DNA of 64,000 bases, taken from NCBI GenBank assembly GCA_965544035.1, contig CBEULR010000002.1:124001-188000 (forward strand). The letters run 5' to 3'. This DNA comes from CBEULR01 sp965544035 (GTDB lineage: Bacteria; Bacillota; Desulfotomaculia; Desulfotomaculales; Desulforudaceae). A program made the translations under genes and the position numbers. The notes under the pieces were generated by a model. The model was not told where the DNA came from, did not search any database, and saw only the letters and a list, made by a program, of their open reading frames with translations. Every line of letters begins with the position of its first letter. Position 1 is the first letter of the stretch. Positions 42,941 through 50,877 of this stretch are shown here, piece after piece.

Positions 42941-43921
42941 TTATGTGTTTTCTTCGGTTTCCTCATCTTCGTCTTCATCCTCATCCTCATCCTTGTCGAC
43001 CGTGACCCAGTTCCAATGGGGATGGTATTTGACGTTTGCACAGAGTGATTCACTGATGAAACGCAGCGGCACCAGCGTGCGGCCGTTTACAATCAGCGCC
43101 GGCGTGTCCAGGGTTACGACCTTCCCGTTGATTTCCGCCTGAAGGGAGTCCACCGGCAGGACAACAACTCTGCCTCCCTGCACAAAAACCACCGTGCCAT
43201 CCTTCCACTCCACGTCGGCGCCGAGGCTCTCACCCAGCTTACGCAGGGGCACCATGGTCCGGTTGTTGATCAGGGTTGGCGGTACATCAAATTCGACCTC
43301 CTCACCCCTGATGAAAACCTTCAGTCCTTTATCCCCATTAAGCCGAAGGATTCTACTGAGCGCCTCCGCGTTTTCCTCGTCGGAGGAGTCCAACTTAAAC
43401 GCCTCGCGCAGGAAAGCCTCTGCCGCTTCGGGGTCGTTCAGCTTGCGCAGGGCCAGACCGAGTTTGCGCATAGCCCAAGCCTGCTCCTTCTGCTCTTTCC
43501 ACTGCGCCTTTATCTTAGCCCGTAATTCAAAAATCCGGGCCAAGGCTTCTTTACGCAGTTCTTTATCCTTGTTAATCTCTCTGGTTGTCTCTTCGTCCCC
43601 GGTAAGGTCTTCCACTTCATACACTTCTTCAGCCACGCTGCGGGCCTCGATCAGCCTTTTCAGCACCTCTTGCGCACGCGGGCTGGCACCGTTGCGCACC
43701 ACATTCGCGTATGCCCTCTCCAGACCGCGCAGGCTGGGATGGTCGTAAGTGTCCCCGGTGACACCCAGTTTTGCGTTGTCCATTTTTTTGGCCAGTCCCG
43801 GCGGGGTAAACGCAGGAGCAGCATCGGCCGCCGGCACCGCAAAGGCGAACCCCAATGCACAGCCGAAGGCAAATAGAAATATCAACGCATTAGTGACGAC
43901 GCCCAGTCTTCTCAAACCCAA
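42941..43921 (-). CDS. Secreted protein with copper-amine-oxidase-like stalk domains and acidic tail
   Basis: 326 residues from a TTG start behind GGAGGGG. Signal peptide ~1-32. Residues ~70-190 are charged helices with a TPR-like piece (LRKLNDPEAAEAFLREAFKL). Residues ~205-310 carry two copper amine oxidase N-terminal (stalk) repeats: VPPTLINNRTMVPLRKLGES and TPALIVNGRTLVPLRFISES. The protein ends in an Asp/Glu run encoded by a GAT/GAG-type microsatellite (about 42950-42998). Such stalk domains are frequent in clostridial surface proteins and do not imply amine oxidase activity. It lies directly downstream of rsgI and may belong to the SigI regulon. Confidence 0.85.
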   Translation of the reverse strand: MGLRRLGVVTNALIFLFAFGCALGFAFAVPAADAAPAFTPPGLAKKMDNAKLGVTGDTYDHPSLRGLERAYANVVRNGASPRAQEVLKRLIEARSVAEEVYEVEDLTGDEETTREINKDKELRKEALARIFELRAKIKAQWKEQKEQAWAMRKLGLALRKLNDPEAAEAFLREAFKLDSSDEENAEALSRILRLNGDKGLKVFIRGEEVEFDVPPTLINNRTMVPLRKLGESLGADVEWKDGTVVFVQGGRVVVLPVDSLQAEINGKVVTLDTPALIVNGRTLVPLRFISESLCANVKYHPHWNWVTVDKDEDEDEDEDEETEENT

Positions 43922-43990
43922 ATCACAACCCCTCCTGAGTGAATTTCTTGACTTCGGCTGTATACTAAAAGGCAGAATTAACCAAAATAA

Positions 43991-44050
43991 TCACCCCCAT
44001 GCTTGTCCTTTTACCGTATTTTTTCGAACGGAAGGACGATTTTGGGGGTG
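43991..44050. promoter_or_regulatory. Long imperfect palindrome between rsgI and the stalk-protein gene
   Basis: CACCCCC...GGGGGTG with inner GTCCTT/AAGGAC and CCGT/ACGG. On the reverse strand ACCCCC, 17 bases, CGAA resembles the -35/-10 of SigI promoters. Alternatively the stem followed by ATTATTTTGG is the sigI-rsgI terminator. Confidence 0.45.
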
Positions 44051-44078
44051 AAGGAAGCAAAAAGCAAGAATATTTACA

Positions 44079-45191
44079 TTATCGGGATCCGTTGATTTCC
44101 GATCGACACTCCGGTCGGGATGACCGGCCCGGGTCCTTATTCTTCAAACCCGGCGGTCCCGCGGGTTGTTTGCCCTTTCCCGGGGAGAATTGGGAGCCGT
44201 TGGGTCTCGACCCTTGGCGCCCGGGTGGCTCATCCGGCTTCCGTTTCTGACCGGGTGGCGTCCAGACTCCCGGACCGTCATCGTTAGGTCTCTTCGGTTC
44301 GCCTTCTCTCAAATCACTCTCCTGCTGTCCTTGCCGGCCGGGCGGCACATCCGGCTTCCGCTTCTGACCGGGTGCCGTCATTTCTTCCGGGTCACCATCC
44401 GTCCAGCCCCGCTTGTGCGCATGCATATGGCTCGCTACGGCTATTCCCCGGGCCACCTCCCGGAAATCACAGCCGCTACGTTCCGCCGCCCGGGCCAGCC
44501 CCTGATCGCGTACCGCCTGCCGGTCCATGTGGATGCCGGCTCGCCGGGCCTCCTCCACAATGGCCAGTTCGGCCGCTGACAATCCGGCGGAGGCCGCCTG
44601 CCGCCGCAGCGCGGGGTCACATTCGATCACAAACAGATCAGCCTCGAATGCAGCATCCTCTGCCCTTATCCGGGCCCATTCGGTCATTTGGGAAACGAAC
44701 GCCGGATCCAGTTCCTGATCGCCGGCCTTGGTAAGGCCGATGATGAAATGCCCTCCATTCAGGTAGCCCTCCGCGACACAAACGTCATAATAGTCCTGAA
44801 GCACATCGGTCACCGGATTATTCTCGGCACTGATCCGGCTCAGCAGGGAACACGCCGTATCGTCCATCCCCCGTGCTTCCAGGACACGCCCCTGATCGTC
44901 GACCGCAAACTCCACGCTCGGGTTGACATCGACACCGACGTAGGCATAGACGGCGGGAACGGTGAACAGAGGCCGCCAGAGCGCCGTCACCAGAAGGGCC
45001 AGCACAATAAAGGAGGCGGCCGCCGCCAGGAAGCGCAACCGCTTGGGGGGCACCACATCGGTGCGGCTGAAACACGCTTCCTCACCCACCACATGCTCGG
45101 GACGACGGACAATCTCGGTGAATTCAAACTCACCGGTCATCACGATCGTGCTGTTTTTCTTCAGTTTAAAGACGATTCCCTTACGCTCCAT
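44079..45191 (-). CDS. rsgI: RsgI-type anti-sigma-I factor
   Basis: 370 residues. An N-terminal cytoplasmic RsgI_N domain (~1-50, GIVFKLKKNSTIVMTGEFEF) binds SigI. One membrane helix (~55-76, FLAAAASFIVLALLVTALW) follows, then the conserved extracytoplasmic segment YVGVDVNPSVEFAVDDQGRV, in which the Asn-Pro step is the reported self-cleavage site of the family. The outer C-terminal half is Pro-, Lys- and Arg-rich and contains two near-identical PGQKRKPD-PPGRQG repeats. There is no carbohydrate-binding module as in cellulosomal RsgI proteins. It starts 2 bases after sigI. Confidence 0.93.
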   Translation of the reverse strand: MERKGIVFKLKKNSTIVMTGEFEFTEIVRRPEHVVGEEACFSRTDVVPPKRLRFLAAAASFIVLALLVTALWRPLFTVPAVYAYVGVDVNPSVEFAVDDQGRVLEARGMDDTACSLLSRISAENNPVTDVLQDYYDVCVAEGYLNGGHFIIGLTKAGDQELDPAFVSQMTEWARIRAEDAAFEADLFVIECDPALRRQAASAGLSAAELAIVEEARRAGIHMDRQAVRDQGLARAAERSGCDFREVARGIAVASHMHAHKRGWTDGDPEEMTAPGQKRKPDVPPGRQGQQESDLREGEPKRPNDDGPGVWTPPGQKRKPDEPPGRQGSRPNGSQFSPGKGKQPAGPPGLKNKDPGRSSRPECRSEINGSR

Positions 45192-45193
45192 GT

Positions 45194-45907
45194 CTATTCC
45201 TTCCCCTTTCCCGGGCGGTGAAGGTACTCCCGGATGATCGGGAAATCATCAATCAAAACAATCGCCGCTGCTGTAATATATTTTCGATGCCTCTGCACCG
45301 TTTTGGGGCTGTATATGATGTGGGGCAACAGCGCTTTCAGGGGAAGAGATTTCCGGCGCAGAAAGTGCTCCCGCAGCTTGGGATCGCCGGCGACCCGCTC
45401 GGCGATGGAAAAAGCGATGGCTCGGGTATCACGGTGTTTGGGCGTGGCCCGCACCAGGTCCTCGAGCGCAATCCCGAACTCGTCCAGACGCTGGATAAAC
45501 GCCTCGATCTCATAACGAATGCTTCGGCGCTCGTCTTCAGCGTTGTCCGAAAACCGGGCTGTGTCGGAGAAAACCGGCCAGGGCACCTCGGACCCGCGGT
45601 GCCGCTGACCGCGGTAGTGGTCGATCAGCCGCCGCCGGATGACTCCGGCCGCAAAGTTGAAAAACGCCGCGCCGCGTTCGTCATCATATTTGTCGATCGC
45701 CTCATTGAAAGCGAGCAAGGCAACACTGAACTCATCATCCGACCGGCCGACCCCACGCTTGATATGACGCGAGGTCACGGCCAGAATGAATTCACTGGAT
45801 TCCTCAATCAGTCTTTCGCGCGCCTCGGTGTCTCCGGTCCGGGCCCTGTTCAGCAGAGCAGACGTCCGCGCCACCGACGCATCGCCGTGATCATCCTGCA
45901 AAAACAA
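45194..45907 (-). CDS. sigI: RNA polymerase sigma-I factor
   Basis: 237 residues. Region 2 (SSEFILAVTSRHIKRGVGRSDDEFSVALLAFNEAIDKYD, ~38-75, shown here in parts: DEFSVALLAFNEAIDKYD) and the FFNFAAGVIRRRLIDHYR segment match SigI. The C-terminal HTH-like domain includes SPKTVQRHRKYITAAAIVL. SigI responds to heat and envelope or polysaccharide signals through RsgI, which is encoded immediately downstream. The pair is transcribed divergently from rarA. Confidence 0.93.
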   Translation of the reverse strand: MFLQDDHGDASVARTSALLNRARTGDTEARERLIEESSEFILAVTSRHIKRGVGRSDDEFSVALLAFNEAIDKYDDERGAAFFNFAAGVIRRRLIDHYRGQRHRGSEVPWPVFSDTARFSDNAEDERRSIRYEIEAFIQRLDEFGIALEDLVRATPKHRDTRAIAFSIAERVAGDPKLREHFLRRKSLPLKALLPHIIYSPKTVQRHRKYITAAAIVLIDDFPIIREYLHRPGKGKE

Positions 45908-46048
45908 ACCTCCCGGTCGGACTTGCCGTCATATTCTCCTGTGTTCTATTCAGGATCCTCCGTTTCCTGCGTGCGACGGCCCTAACGGCTGCGGGCTTGC
46001 CATCCATCTTTCGTTGACATAGGATTTAACTAGCGGGAGGTGGTTTGA

Positions 46049-47368
46049 ATGGATCTGTTCGACGCGCAAATCAGGGAGAAGCACGCCCCGCTGGCCGAAC
46101 GCATGCGGCCGCGTACCCTTGACGAATTCGTGGGTCAGGACCACATATTGGGAAAAGGAAAACTTCTGCGGCGTGCCATCGACACGGACCGGCTCTCGTC
46201 GGTCATCTTCTTCGGGCCGCCCGGGAGCGGCAAGACCACCCTGGCGCACATCATCTCCAATCACACCGCCGCCCTTTTCGTGCCGGTCAGTGCGGTCTCC
46301 TCCGGCGTCAAGGAACTGCGCCGGGTTATTCAGGACGCCGCCGACAACCTAAAATTCCACCAGAAACGGACGATCGTGTTTGTCGACGAGTGCCACGCCT
46401 TCAACAAATCCCAGCAGGATGTCCTGCTTCCGGCGGTTGAACAGGGGGTCATCACTTTCATCGGTTCGACCACCGAAAACCCCTACTTCGAAATGAACGG
46501 CGCCCTGCTCAGTCGTTCCCGGATCTTCCGGCTGGAGGAACTGACCGACGATGATATCCGGAAAATCCTGCTCCGGGCGCTCGGGGATCGAGACCGTGGT
46601 CTGGGCGGGTATAAGGCCGAAGTCGATCCGGAGGCCCTGGAACACCTGGTGAGCACCGCCGGGGGTGACGCGCGGACCGCCCTGAACGCCCTCGAACTGG
46701 CCGTCATCTCCACACCGGCGGACGAAGGCGGCCGGCGGCGCATTACGCTCGCCCACGCCCAGGACTCAACCCAACAGCGCGCCGTCCGCTACGACAAAAC
46801 CGGTGATCAGCACTACGATGTGATTTCAGCCTTTATCAAGAGCATCCGCGGATCGGATCCGGACGCCGCCCTGCACTGGTATGCGCGGATGACCACCGCC
46901 GGGGAAGACCAGCGGTTCATCGTCCGGCGCCTGATCATCCTCGCCTCCGAGGATATCGGCCTGGCCGATCCGAATGCCATGCTGATCGCCCACGCCGCCT
47001 GGAATGCCCTGGAAACGGTGGGCATGCCCGAAGCCCGGATTCCCATCGCCCAGTGCATCATCTACCTCGCCATGGCGCCCAAGTCCAACAGTGCCTATAA
47101 GGCTGTAGAGGCGGCACTGCACGATGTCCGCCGTATGCGTATGGACCCCGTCCCGCCGCACCTGCGCGACACAAGCTACCCGGGCGCGGGTAAGCTGGGC
47201 CATAAAGGCTACCTCTATCCGCATGACTATCCCGGCCACTACGTCAAGCAGCAGTATATGCCCGACAACCTGCAGGGGCGGCGCTACTTCAGGCCCGGGA
47301 ATCTGGGATGGGAAGGCCGAAGACTGAGGTCGGAGGTCAGAAGTCGGAAGCCGGGAAAAGAGGAATAA
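46049..47368 (+). CDS. rarA: Replication-associated recombination protein RarA (MgsA)
   Basis: 439 residues. AAA+ ATPase with Walker A GPPGSGKTTLA (~57), Walker B FVDECHAF (~112), sensor IGSTTENPYFEMN and the C-terminal tetramerisation region (YDVISAFIKSIRGSDPDAAL). The RarA-specific YLPDxLxGxxYY-like YMPDNLQGRRYF motif is near 410. RarA acts at stalled forks and gaps. The last ~20 residues are basic and coded by a degenerate GAGGTCGGAGGTCAGAAGTCGG repeat, so the C-terminus has probably been extended by the repeat family. Confidence 0.95.
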   Translation: MDLFDAQIREKHAPLAERMRPRTLDEFVGQDHILGKGKLLRRAIDTDRLSSVIFFGPPGSGKTTLAHIISNHTAALFVPVSAVSSGVKELRRVIQDAADNLKFHQKRTIVFVDECHAFNKSQQDVLLPAVEQGVITFIGSTTENPYFEMNGALLSRSRIFRLEELTDDDIRKILLRALGDRDRGLGGYKAEVDPEALEHLVSTAGGDARTALNALELAVISTPADEGGRRRITLAHAQDSTQQRAVRYDKTGDQHYDVISAFIKSIRGSDPDAALHWYARMTTAGEDQRFIVRRLIILASEDIGLADPNAMLIAHAAWNALETVGMPEARIPIAQCIIYLAMAPKSNSAYKAVEAALHDVRRMRMDPVPPHLRDTSYPGAGKLGHKGYLYPHDYPGHYVKQQYMPDNLQGRRYFRPGNLGWEGRRLRSEVRSRKPGKEE

Positions 47369-47391
47369 AGAACGAGAAAGGGACAGACGAT

Positions 47392-48264
47392 TTATTGAAG
47401 TTTTGAAGTCTGTCCCCATGCCCGGATGATCTCCCGGATCGTTCCTTTCTCAATATAATTGATCATTTCCTCCTCCATAAACGACCAGGACGCCTGCCGG
47501 CCCTGCAGCTTAAAGTGCCTCACCCCCAGAGCGGACAGACGGCTCAGATTCTGCAGGCTCAGCCGCAGCTCCCCTTCAAAACGGCTGCGGCCAAACTGCT
47601 TCTCTGAAAGACAGCCCGCCCGGCTCGCAAAAAACACCGGCTCCTTCCTCAGCACGAGCTCGGATATGTTCTTGTAATGCTGCAGCCGGTTCGGGCAGTT
47701 ATAGAAGCAGTCCTCATTCACCAAAACTTCCAGCCTTGCCGGATCCAGCCGCCGGATGAACCCGTAATCCCGGTTCAGATCAGGATGCAGCACCACCAGA
47801 TCGAATTCCTTCTGCGCCTTCTGATAAAACTCAAGATCCTTACGGCAATAACAAACCGAGGCAATCAGCCTGTACTTCGGGTAGTTCTTTCGGATATAGT
47901 CCCGGAGCAGATCGGAAGCCACAATGACGCCGTTTTCCTCACTGTGACACTGATCAAGAAACCAGTTGCAGTACGGGTCATCGAGGTGTTCCCTGGTGAG
48001 CAGAACATTGGTGAAAGCGATGTTGAACCCGATACCCCTGGCGTTATATGCCTTCACCCGCCGCACCGACTCCTCCAGGCTGAAACCGGCGATCGATTTC
48101 CGACCGCCCTCCCAGATGAGACCGCCGTGGCAGTCGTAAACACTGTGCACAAAGCGCAGTTGCTTACCGTAAAACCCCGCCAGCCGGTCGATGAATTCCA
48201 GGATCTCAGGGTAGAATACCAGACCGCCCGAAACATTCCACAAACGATCGAGCACCACACTCAC
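47392..48264 (-). CDS. Uncharacterised Cys-containing protein, TIM-barrel-like pattern
   Basis: 290 residues, GTG start. The alternating strand/helix pattern (FNIAFTNVLLT, GVIVASDLLRDYIRKNYPKY, LIASVCYCRKDLEF, LVVLHPDLNRDY, LEVLVNEDCFYNCPNRLQHY) suggests a TIM-barrel-like fold. Cys residues cluster in VCYC (~136) and NEDCFYNC (~195), with another in AGCLSEKQFG. The NExCxxxCPxRxxHY motif recalls uncharacterised bacterial proteins related to the U32/UbiU group, but I cannot assign a family. A metal or Fe-S site on the Cys pairs is inference. It is convergent with rarA. Confidence 0.7.
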   Translation of the reverse strand: MSVVLDRLWNVSGGLVFYPEILEFIDRLAGFYGKQLRFVHSVYDCHGGLIWEGGRKSIAGFSLEESVRRVKAYNARGIGFNIAFTNVLLTREHLDDPYCNWFLDQCHSEENGVIVASDLLRDYIRKNYPKYRLIASVCYCRKDLEFYQKAQKEFDLVVLHPDLNRDYGFIRRLDPARLEVLVNEDCFYNCPNRLQHYKNISELVLRKEPVFFASRAGCLSEKQFGRSRFEGELRLSLQNLSRLSALGVRHFKLQGRQASWSFMEEEMINYIEKGTIREIIRAWGQTSKLQ

Positions 48265-48334
48265 CCCCGTGGATACGCCCTACCCCATGCATACGCGGCG
48301 GGCAGTGATCGGTGCATCAAAAAGGGGAAAAAGC

Positions 48335-48357
48335 AAAAAACCGGGAATCACCCGGTT
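48335..48357 (-). terminator. Terminator after the 75-residue gene
   Basis: Reverse strand AACCGGG-TGATT-CCCGGTT followed by TTTTGCTTTTT, about 30 bases after the stop of the gene at 48388. Confidence 0.85.
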
Positions 48358-48387
48358 CCAATCCAAGACCTCATCCTTGATCCTCGT

Positions 48388-48615
48388 CTATTTCAAGTCA
48401 TCAGCCGCGGCCAGCGTGCGTGCCCATTCCCGCCACTGCTCCTCGGTCCAGCGGTCAAGGCTCTCTTCGTCAACAACCGGAGGCAGGCTCAACCGTGCGC
48501 ACAGCTCGTGATAGTGCTTGCGGACCTCATTCTTCAGCTCGCCGCCCTCCATATCATCCAAGGCGCGGCGCAGGCTCTCCTTTAATGCCCAAAGGTGGCC
48601 ACCGTCAATCTTCAT
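48388..48615 (-). CDS. Small hypothetical protein (75 aa)
   Basis: 75 residues, rich in charged helix formers (ESLRRALDDMEGGELKNEVR, ESLDRWTEEQWREWARTLAA). GGGAGGCTTTGGAG upstream serves as ribosome binding site, and a clear terminator follows. Probably a small all-helical cytoplasmic protein; no family recognised. It is transcribed in the same direction as, and just downstream of, the candidate ncRNA. Confidence 0.65.
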   Translation of the reverse strand: MKIDGGHLWALKESLRRALDDMEGGELKNEVRKHYHELCARLSLPPVVDEESLDRWTEEQWREWARTLAAADDLK

Positions 48616-48717
48616 CGTTCTCCAAAGCCTCCCGTTTAACAGTTCGCCTCTCGATCAAATAACCATTCGACGGTCCGGCACCGCATTCCTTCCCCCTGCG
48701 AGCGCCGTGCCGGGAAG

Positions 48718-48936
48718 AAAAAAACGCAACGCACCCCGGACCCTACCGTTCGGAGGTCTTGAACGGACTTCGGGAGGAACTGAAGGACGGCCTCATCTCG
48801 GCTCAACATTGGTGTGGCACACACACCACCGACGGGCACCATTAAGACCCGGTCAGCCACCGGGCAGGGCTGCTCCCAATCCGTCGACCCGCCACCGGAA
48901 CCCGCGGCCCAGCACCAGAAGCCGGGTACGTTGCGT
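48718..48936 (-). ncRNA. Rod-shaped structured RNA candidate, possibly 6S RNA
   Basis: Reverse strand: CGCAACG (48935-48929) pairs with CGTTGCG (48731-48725), followed directly by TTTTTTT. ACCCGG/CCGGGGT extends this stem. Inside, ACGGA..GGGAG pairs with CTCCC..TCCGT, GTTC-CGG with CCG-AAC, and CCCGGT/ACCGGG and GGTGTG/CACACC close internal hairpins. The result is a ~215-base rod with bulges and its own terminator. An open frame here (48636-48941) shows no protein features. A 6S RNA fits the size and shape, and the gene lies near rarA, where I recall Firmicute 6S genes. An SRP RNA was considered, but the GGAA-loop core is absent. Confidence 0.5.
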
Positions 48937-49024
48937 GTCAATAAACCGCTTTGCGCAACCTATTCGCGTCCGGTGACGGCAATTCCTTCCAAAACTAATA
49001 CTTTTTTGGCAATTTCTTGAACGC

Positions 49025-49918
49025 TCAGCTTTCCTGTTCGAATCCGAAGCTGCGGAGCATACGCTCATCCTGTCTCCAGCCGGGTTTCACCTTAACCCAC
49101 AGCTCCAGAAACACCTTTACGCCCAGCAGTTTTTCAATCTCCACACGGGCCTTTCGGCCGATCTCCCGCATCATTTTCCCGTTTTCTCCGATAAGAATCG
49201 CCTTTTGGGAATCACGCTCCACGTAGATGGTGGCCCTGATCACCCGGACTCCCTTCTCTCCGGTGAACGCCTCATCAATCACAACAGCCACGCTGTGGGG
49301 CACCTCCTGGCGTGTGAGCCAGAGCACTTTTTCACGCACCAGCTCGGACAGGATCACGTTCTCCGGCTGGTCGGTAACCGCATCTTCCGGATAATACTTG
49401 GGTCCCTCGGGCAGGTAATCGACCAGGACGGATACCAGGCGGTCCAGATTCTCACCGGTGCGCGCCGAAACCGGAATGATCTCCGCAAAATCGAACTGCC
49501 CGGCGAAGTGCTCGATTATCGGCAGGATCTCGGGCTTGCTGATCCGGTCGATCTTGTTGATCACCAGCAGTACCGGGGTGTCGGTCTTCTCAAGCTGCTC
49601 CAGGATGAACCGGTCGCCCGGACCGGATTTCTTGTCGGCGTCGACCACCATCAGGATGACATCCACCTCGCCCAGCGTTTCCAGGGCCGCGTCAACCATG
49701 TACCGTCCGAGCTTGTGTTTCGGTTTATGGATCCCCGGGGTGTCCACAAAGACCACCTGCGCCTCGGGCAGCGTCAGCACCGAACGGATGCGGTGCCTGG
49801 TAGTCTGCGGCTTGTCCGAGATGATCGCCACCTTTTGCCCCACCAGGCGGTTTAAGAGCGTGGACTTGCCCACATTGGGCCGCCCGATGATACTTACAAA
49901 ACCCGATTTGAATCCCAT
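49025..49918 (-). CDS. era: GTPase Era
   Basis: 297 residues. G1 GRPNVGKSTLLN (~12), G3 DTPGIHKP (~60), G4 NKID (~123), G5 SARTGENLD, and a C-terminal KH domain with IYVERDSQKAILIGENGKMM. Era binds 16S rRNA near the 3' end and assists 30S assembly. It ends the run yqfC-yqfD-phoH-pgpH-ybeY-cdd-era, the conserved Firmicutes order. Confidence 0.97.
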   Translation of the reverse strand: MGFKSGFVSIIGRPNVGKSTLLNRLVGQKVAIISDKPQTTRHRIRSVLTLPEAQVVFVDTPGIHKPKHKLGRYMVDAALETLGEVDVILMVVDADKKSGPGDRFILEQLEKTDTPVLLVINKIDRISKPEILPIIEHFAGQFDFAEIIPVSARTGENLDRLVSVLVDYLPEGPKYYPEDAVTDQPENVILSELVREKVLWLTRQEVPHSVAVVIDEAFTGEKGVRVIRATIYVERDSQKAILIGENGKMMREIGRKARVEIEKLLGVKVFLELWVKVKPGWRQDERMLRSFGFEQES

Positions 49919-49978
49919 AAAAAACCACCGTTTCTCAGATATCCTTCGCCTGCAAGCCGACCCGGGGTTTATCAGCAG

Positions 49979-50413
49979 CTAGGATTCCCGCCCGCGGCCG
50001 GTCAGGCTGAAGGCTTCGGGCAGCAGTTGCGCCAGTGTGTGTTCGGACCACCGTCCGGTGCGATCGGCCGTCAGCACCCGCAAATCCGGGGCAAACTCAG
50101 CCAGCACCTGCCGGCAGGCGCCGCATGGACGGCAGAAATCCTCATCGGAGCCGGCTACGGCAATCGCCGCAAAATCACGGCACCCGGCCGAAACGGCCTT
50201 AAAAACGGCGACCCGCTCGGCACATATCGAGAGCCCGTATGAGGCATTCTCTACGTTACAGCCCGTAAACACCCGGCCGTCGCCGCACAGCAGCGCCGCG
50301 CCCACCCGATACCCGGAATAGGGCGCGTAGGCCCGTTCCCGGGCCTTGAGCGCCGCCTGCACCAATTCACTGTCGGAAACTCGGGACTTCATACCAAAAA
50401 CCCCGCTCGTCAA
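49979..50413 (-). CDS. cdd: Cytidine deaminase
   Basis: 144 residues. Zinc-site motifs CAERVA (His/Cys-Ala-Glu, ~67) and PCGACRQVL (~95) plus the FTGCNVENASYG substrate segment identify a homotetrameric cytidine deaminase. It salvages cytidine/deoxycytidine to uridine forms. The first ATG (50413) overlaps ybeY by 4 bases; a second Met eight residues in is possible. Confidence 0.96.
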   Translation of the reverse strand: MTSGVFGMKSRVSDSELVQAALKARERAYAPYSGYRVGAALLCGDGRVFTGCNVENASYGLSICAERVAVFKAVSAGCRDFAAIAVAGSDEDFCRPCGACRQVLAEFAPDLRVLTADRTGRWSEHTLAQLLPEAFSLTGRGRES

Positions 50414-50877
50414 TCCTGGACTATGTCCAAACCCATCCCGCGCAGAATGGCCTCTTCACGCCGCCGCATATCTTCGGCCTCGGCCTCATCTTCTTCATGG
50501 TCGTAGCCGAGGAGGTGCAACGTGCCGTGCACCGCCAGTCGAGCGATTTCCTCCTCCGGAGTCCACCCGTACTCCCCGGCCTGACGAATCGCCGTCGGCA
50601 GGGAAATCACCACGTCCCCCAGCAGAAAAAGGCTGCGGCCGTCCTCGGTCAGCACTTCCTCATTCATCGAGAAGGAGAGCACATCGGTGGGGCGGTCCTT
50701 TCCCCGGTAATCCCGGTTCAGCTCCTGAATGCGCGCGTCATCAACCAAAGCCACGCTGACCTCGACCTCATCCGAACGGCCTTCGGCCCGCAGTACGGCG
50801 CGGACGGCATCTTCGGCCGCTCTAACCTTTTGGCCGACGTCGTCCGCCTCAACGAGAACGTTTACCTCCACGCCCAT
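50410..50877 (-). CDS. ybeY: Endoribonuclease YbeY
   Basis: 155 residues from the ATG at 50877, preceded by AAGGAG; the frame to 50922 lies inside pgpH. The zinc motif HGTLHLLGYDH (~125) and LNRDYRGKDRPTDVLSF (~60) are diagnostic. YbeY takes part in 16S rRNA 3'-end maturation and 70S quality control. It overlaps pgpH upstream and cdd downstream, so translational coupling is likely. Confidence 0.95.
   Translation of the reverse strand: MGVEVNVLVEADDVGQKVRAAEDAVRAVLRAEGRSDEVEVSVALVDDARIQELNRDYRGKDRPTDVLSFSMNEEVLTEDGRSLFLLGDVVISLPTAIRQAGEYGWTPEEEIARLAVHGTLHLLGYDHEEDEAEAEDMRRREEAILRGMGLDIVQD

Noticed and set aside
42950..42998. Tandem repeat at the end of the stalk-domain gene as a mobile or CRISPR-like repeat
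   Set aside because: It is a simple Asp/Glu codon microsatellite within the coding frame.
48718..48936. SRP (4.5S/6S-L) RNA gene
   Set aside because: GGGAGCAGCC is reminiscent of SRP domain IV, but the GGAA tetraloop and the opposing conserved side are absent.
48636..48941. 101-codon open frame on the reverse strand
   Set aside because: No homology pattern, no ribosome binding site, and the DNA is better explained by nested RNA stems with a terminator.
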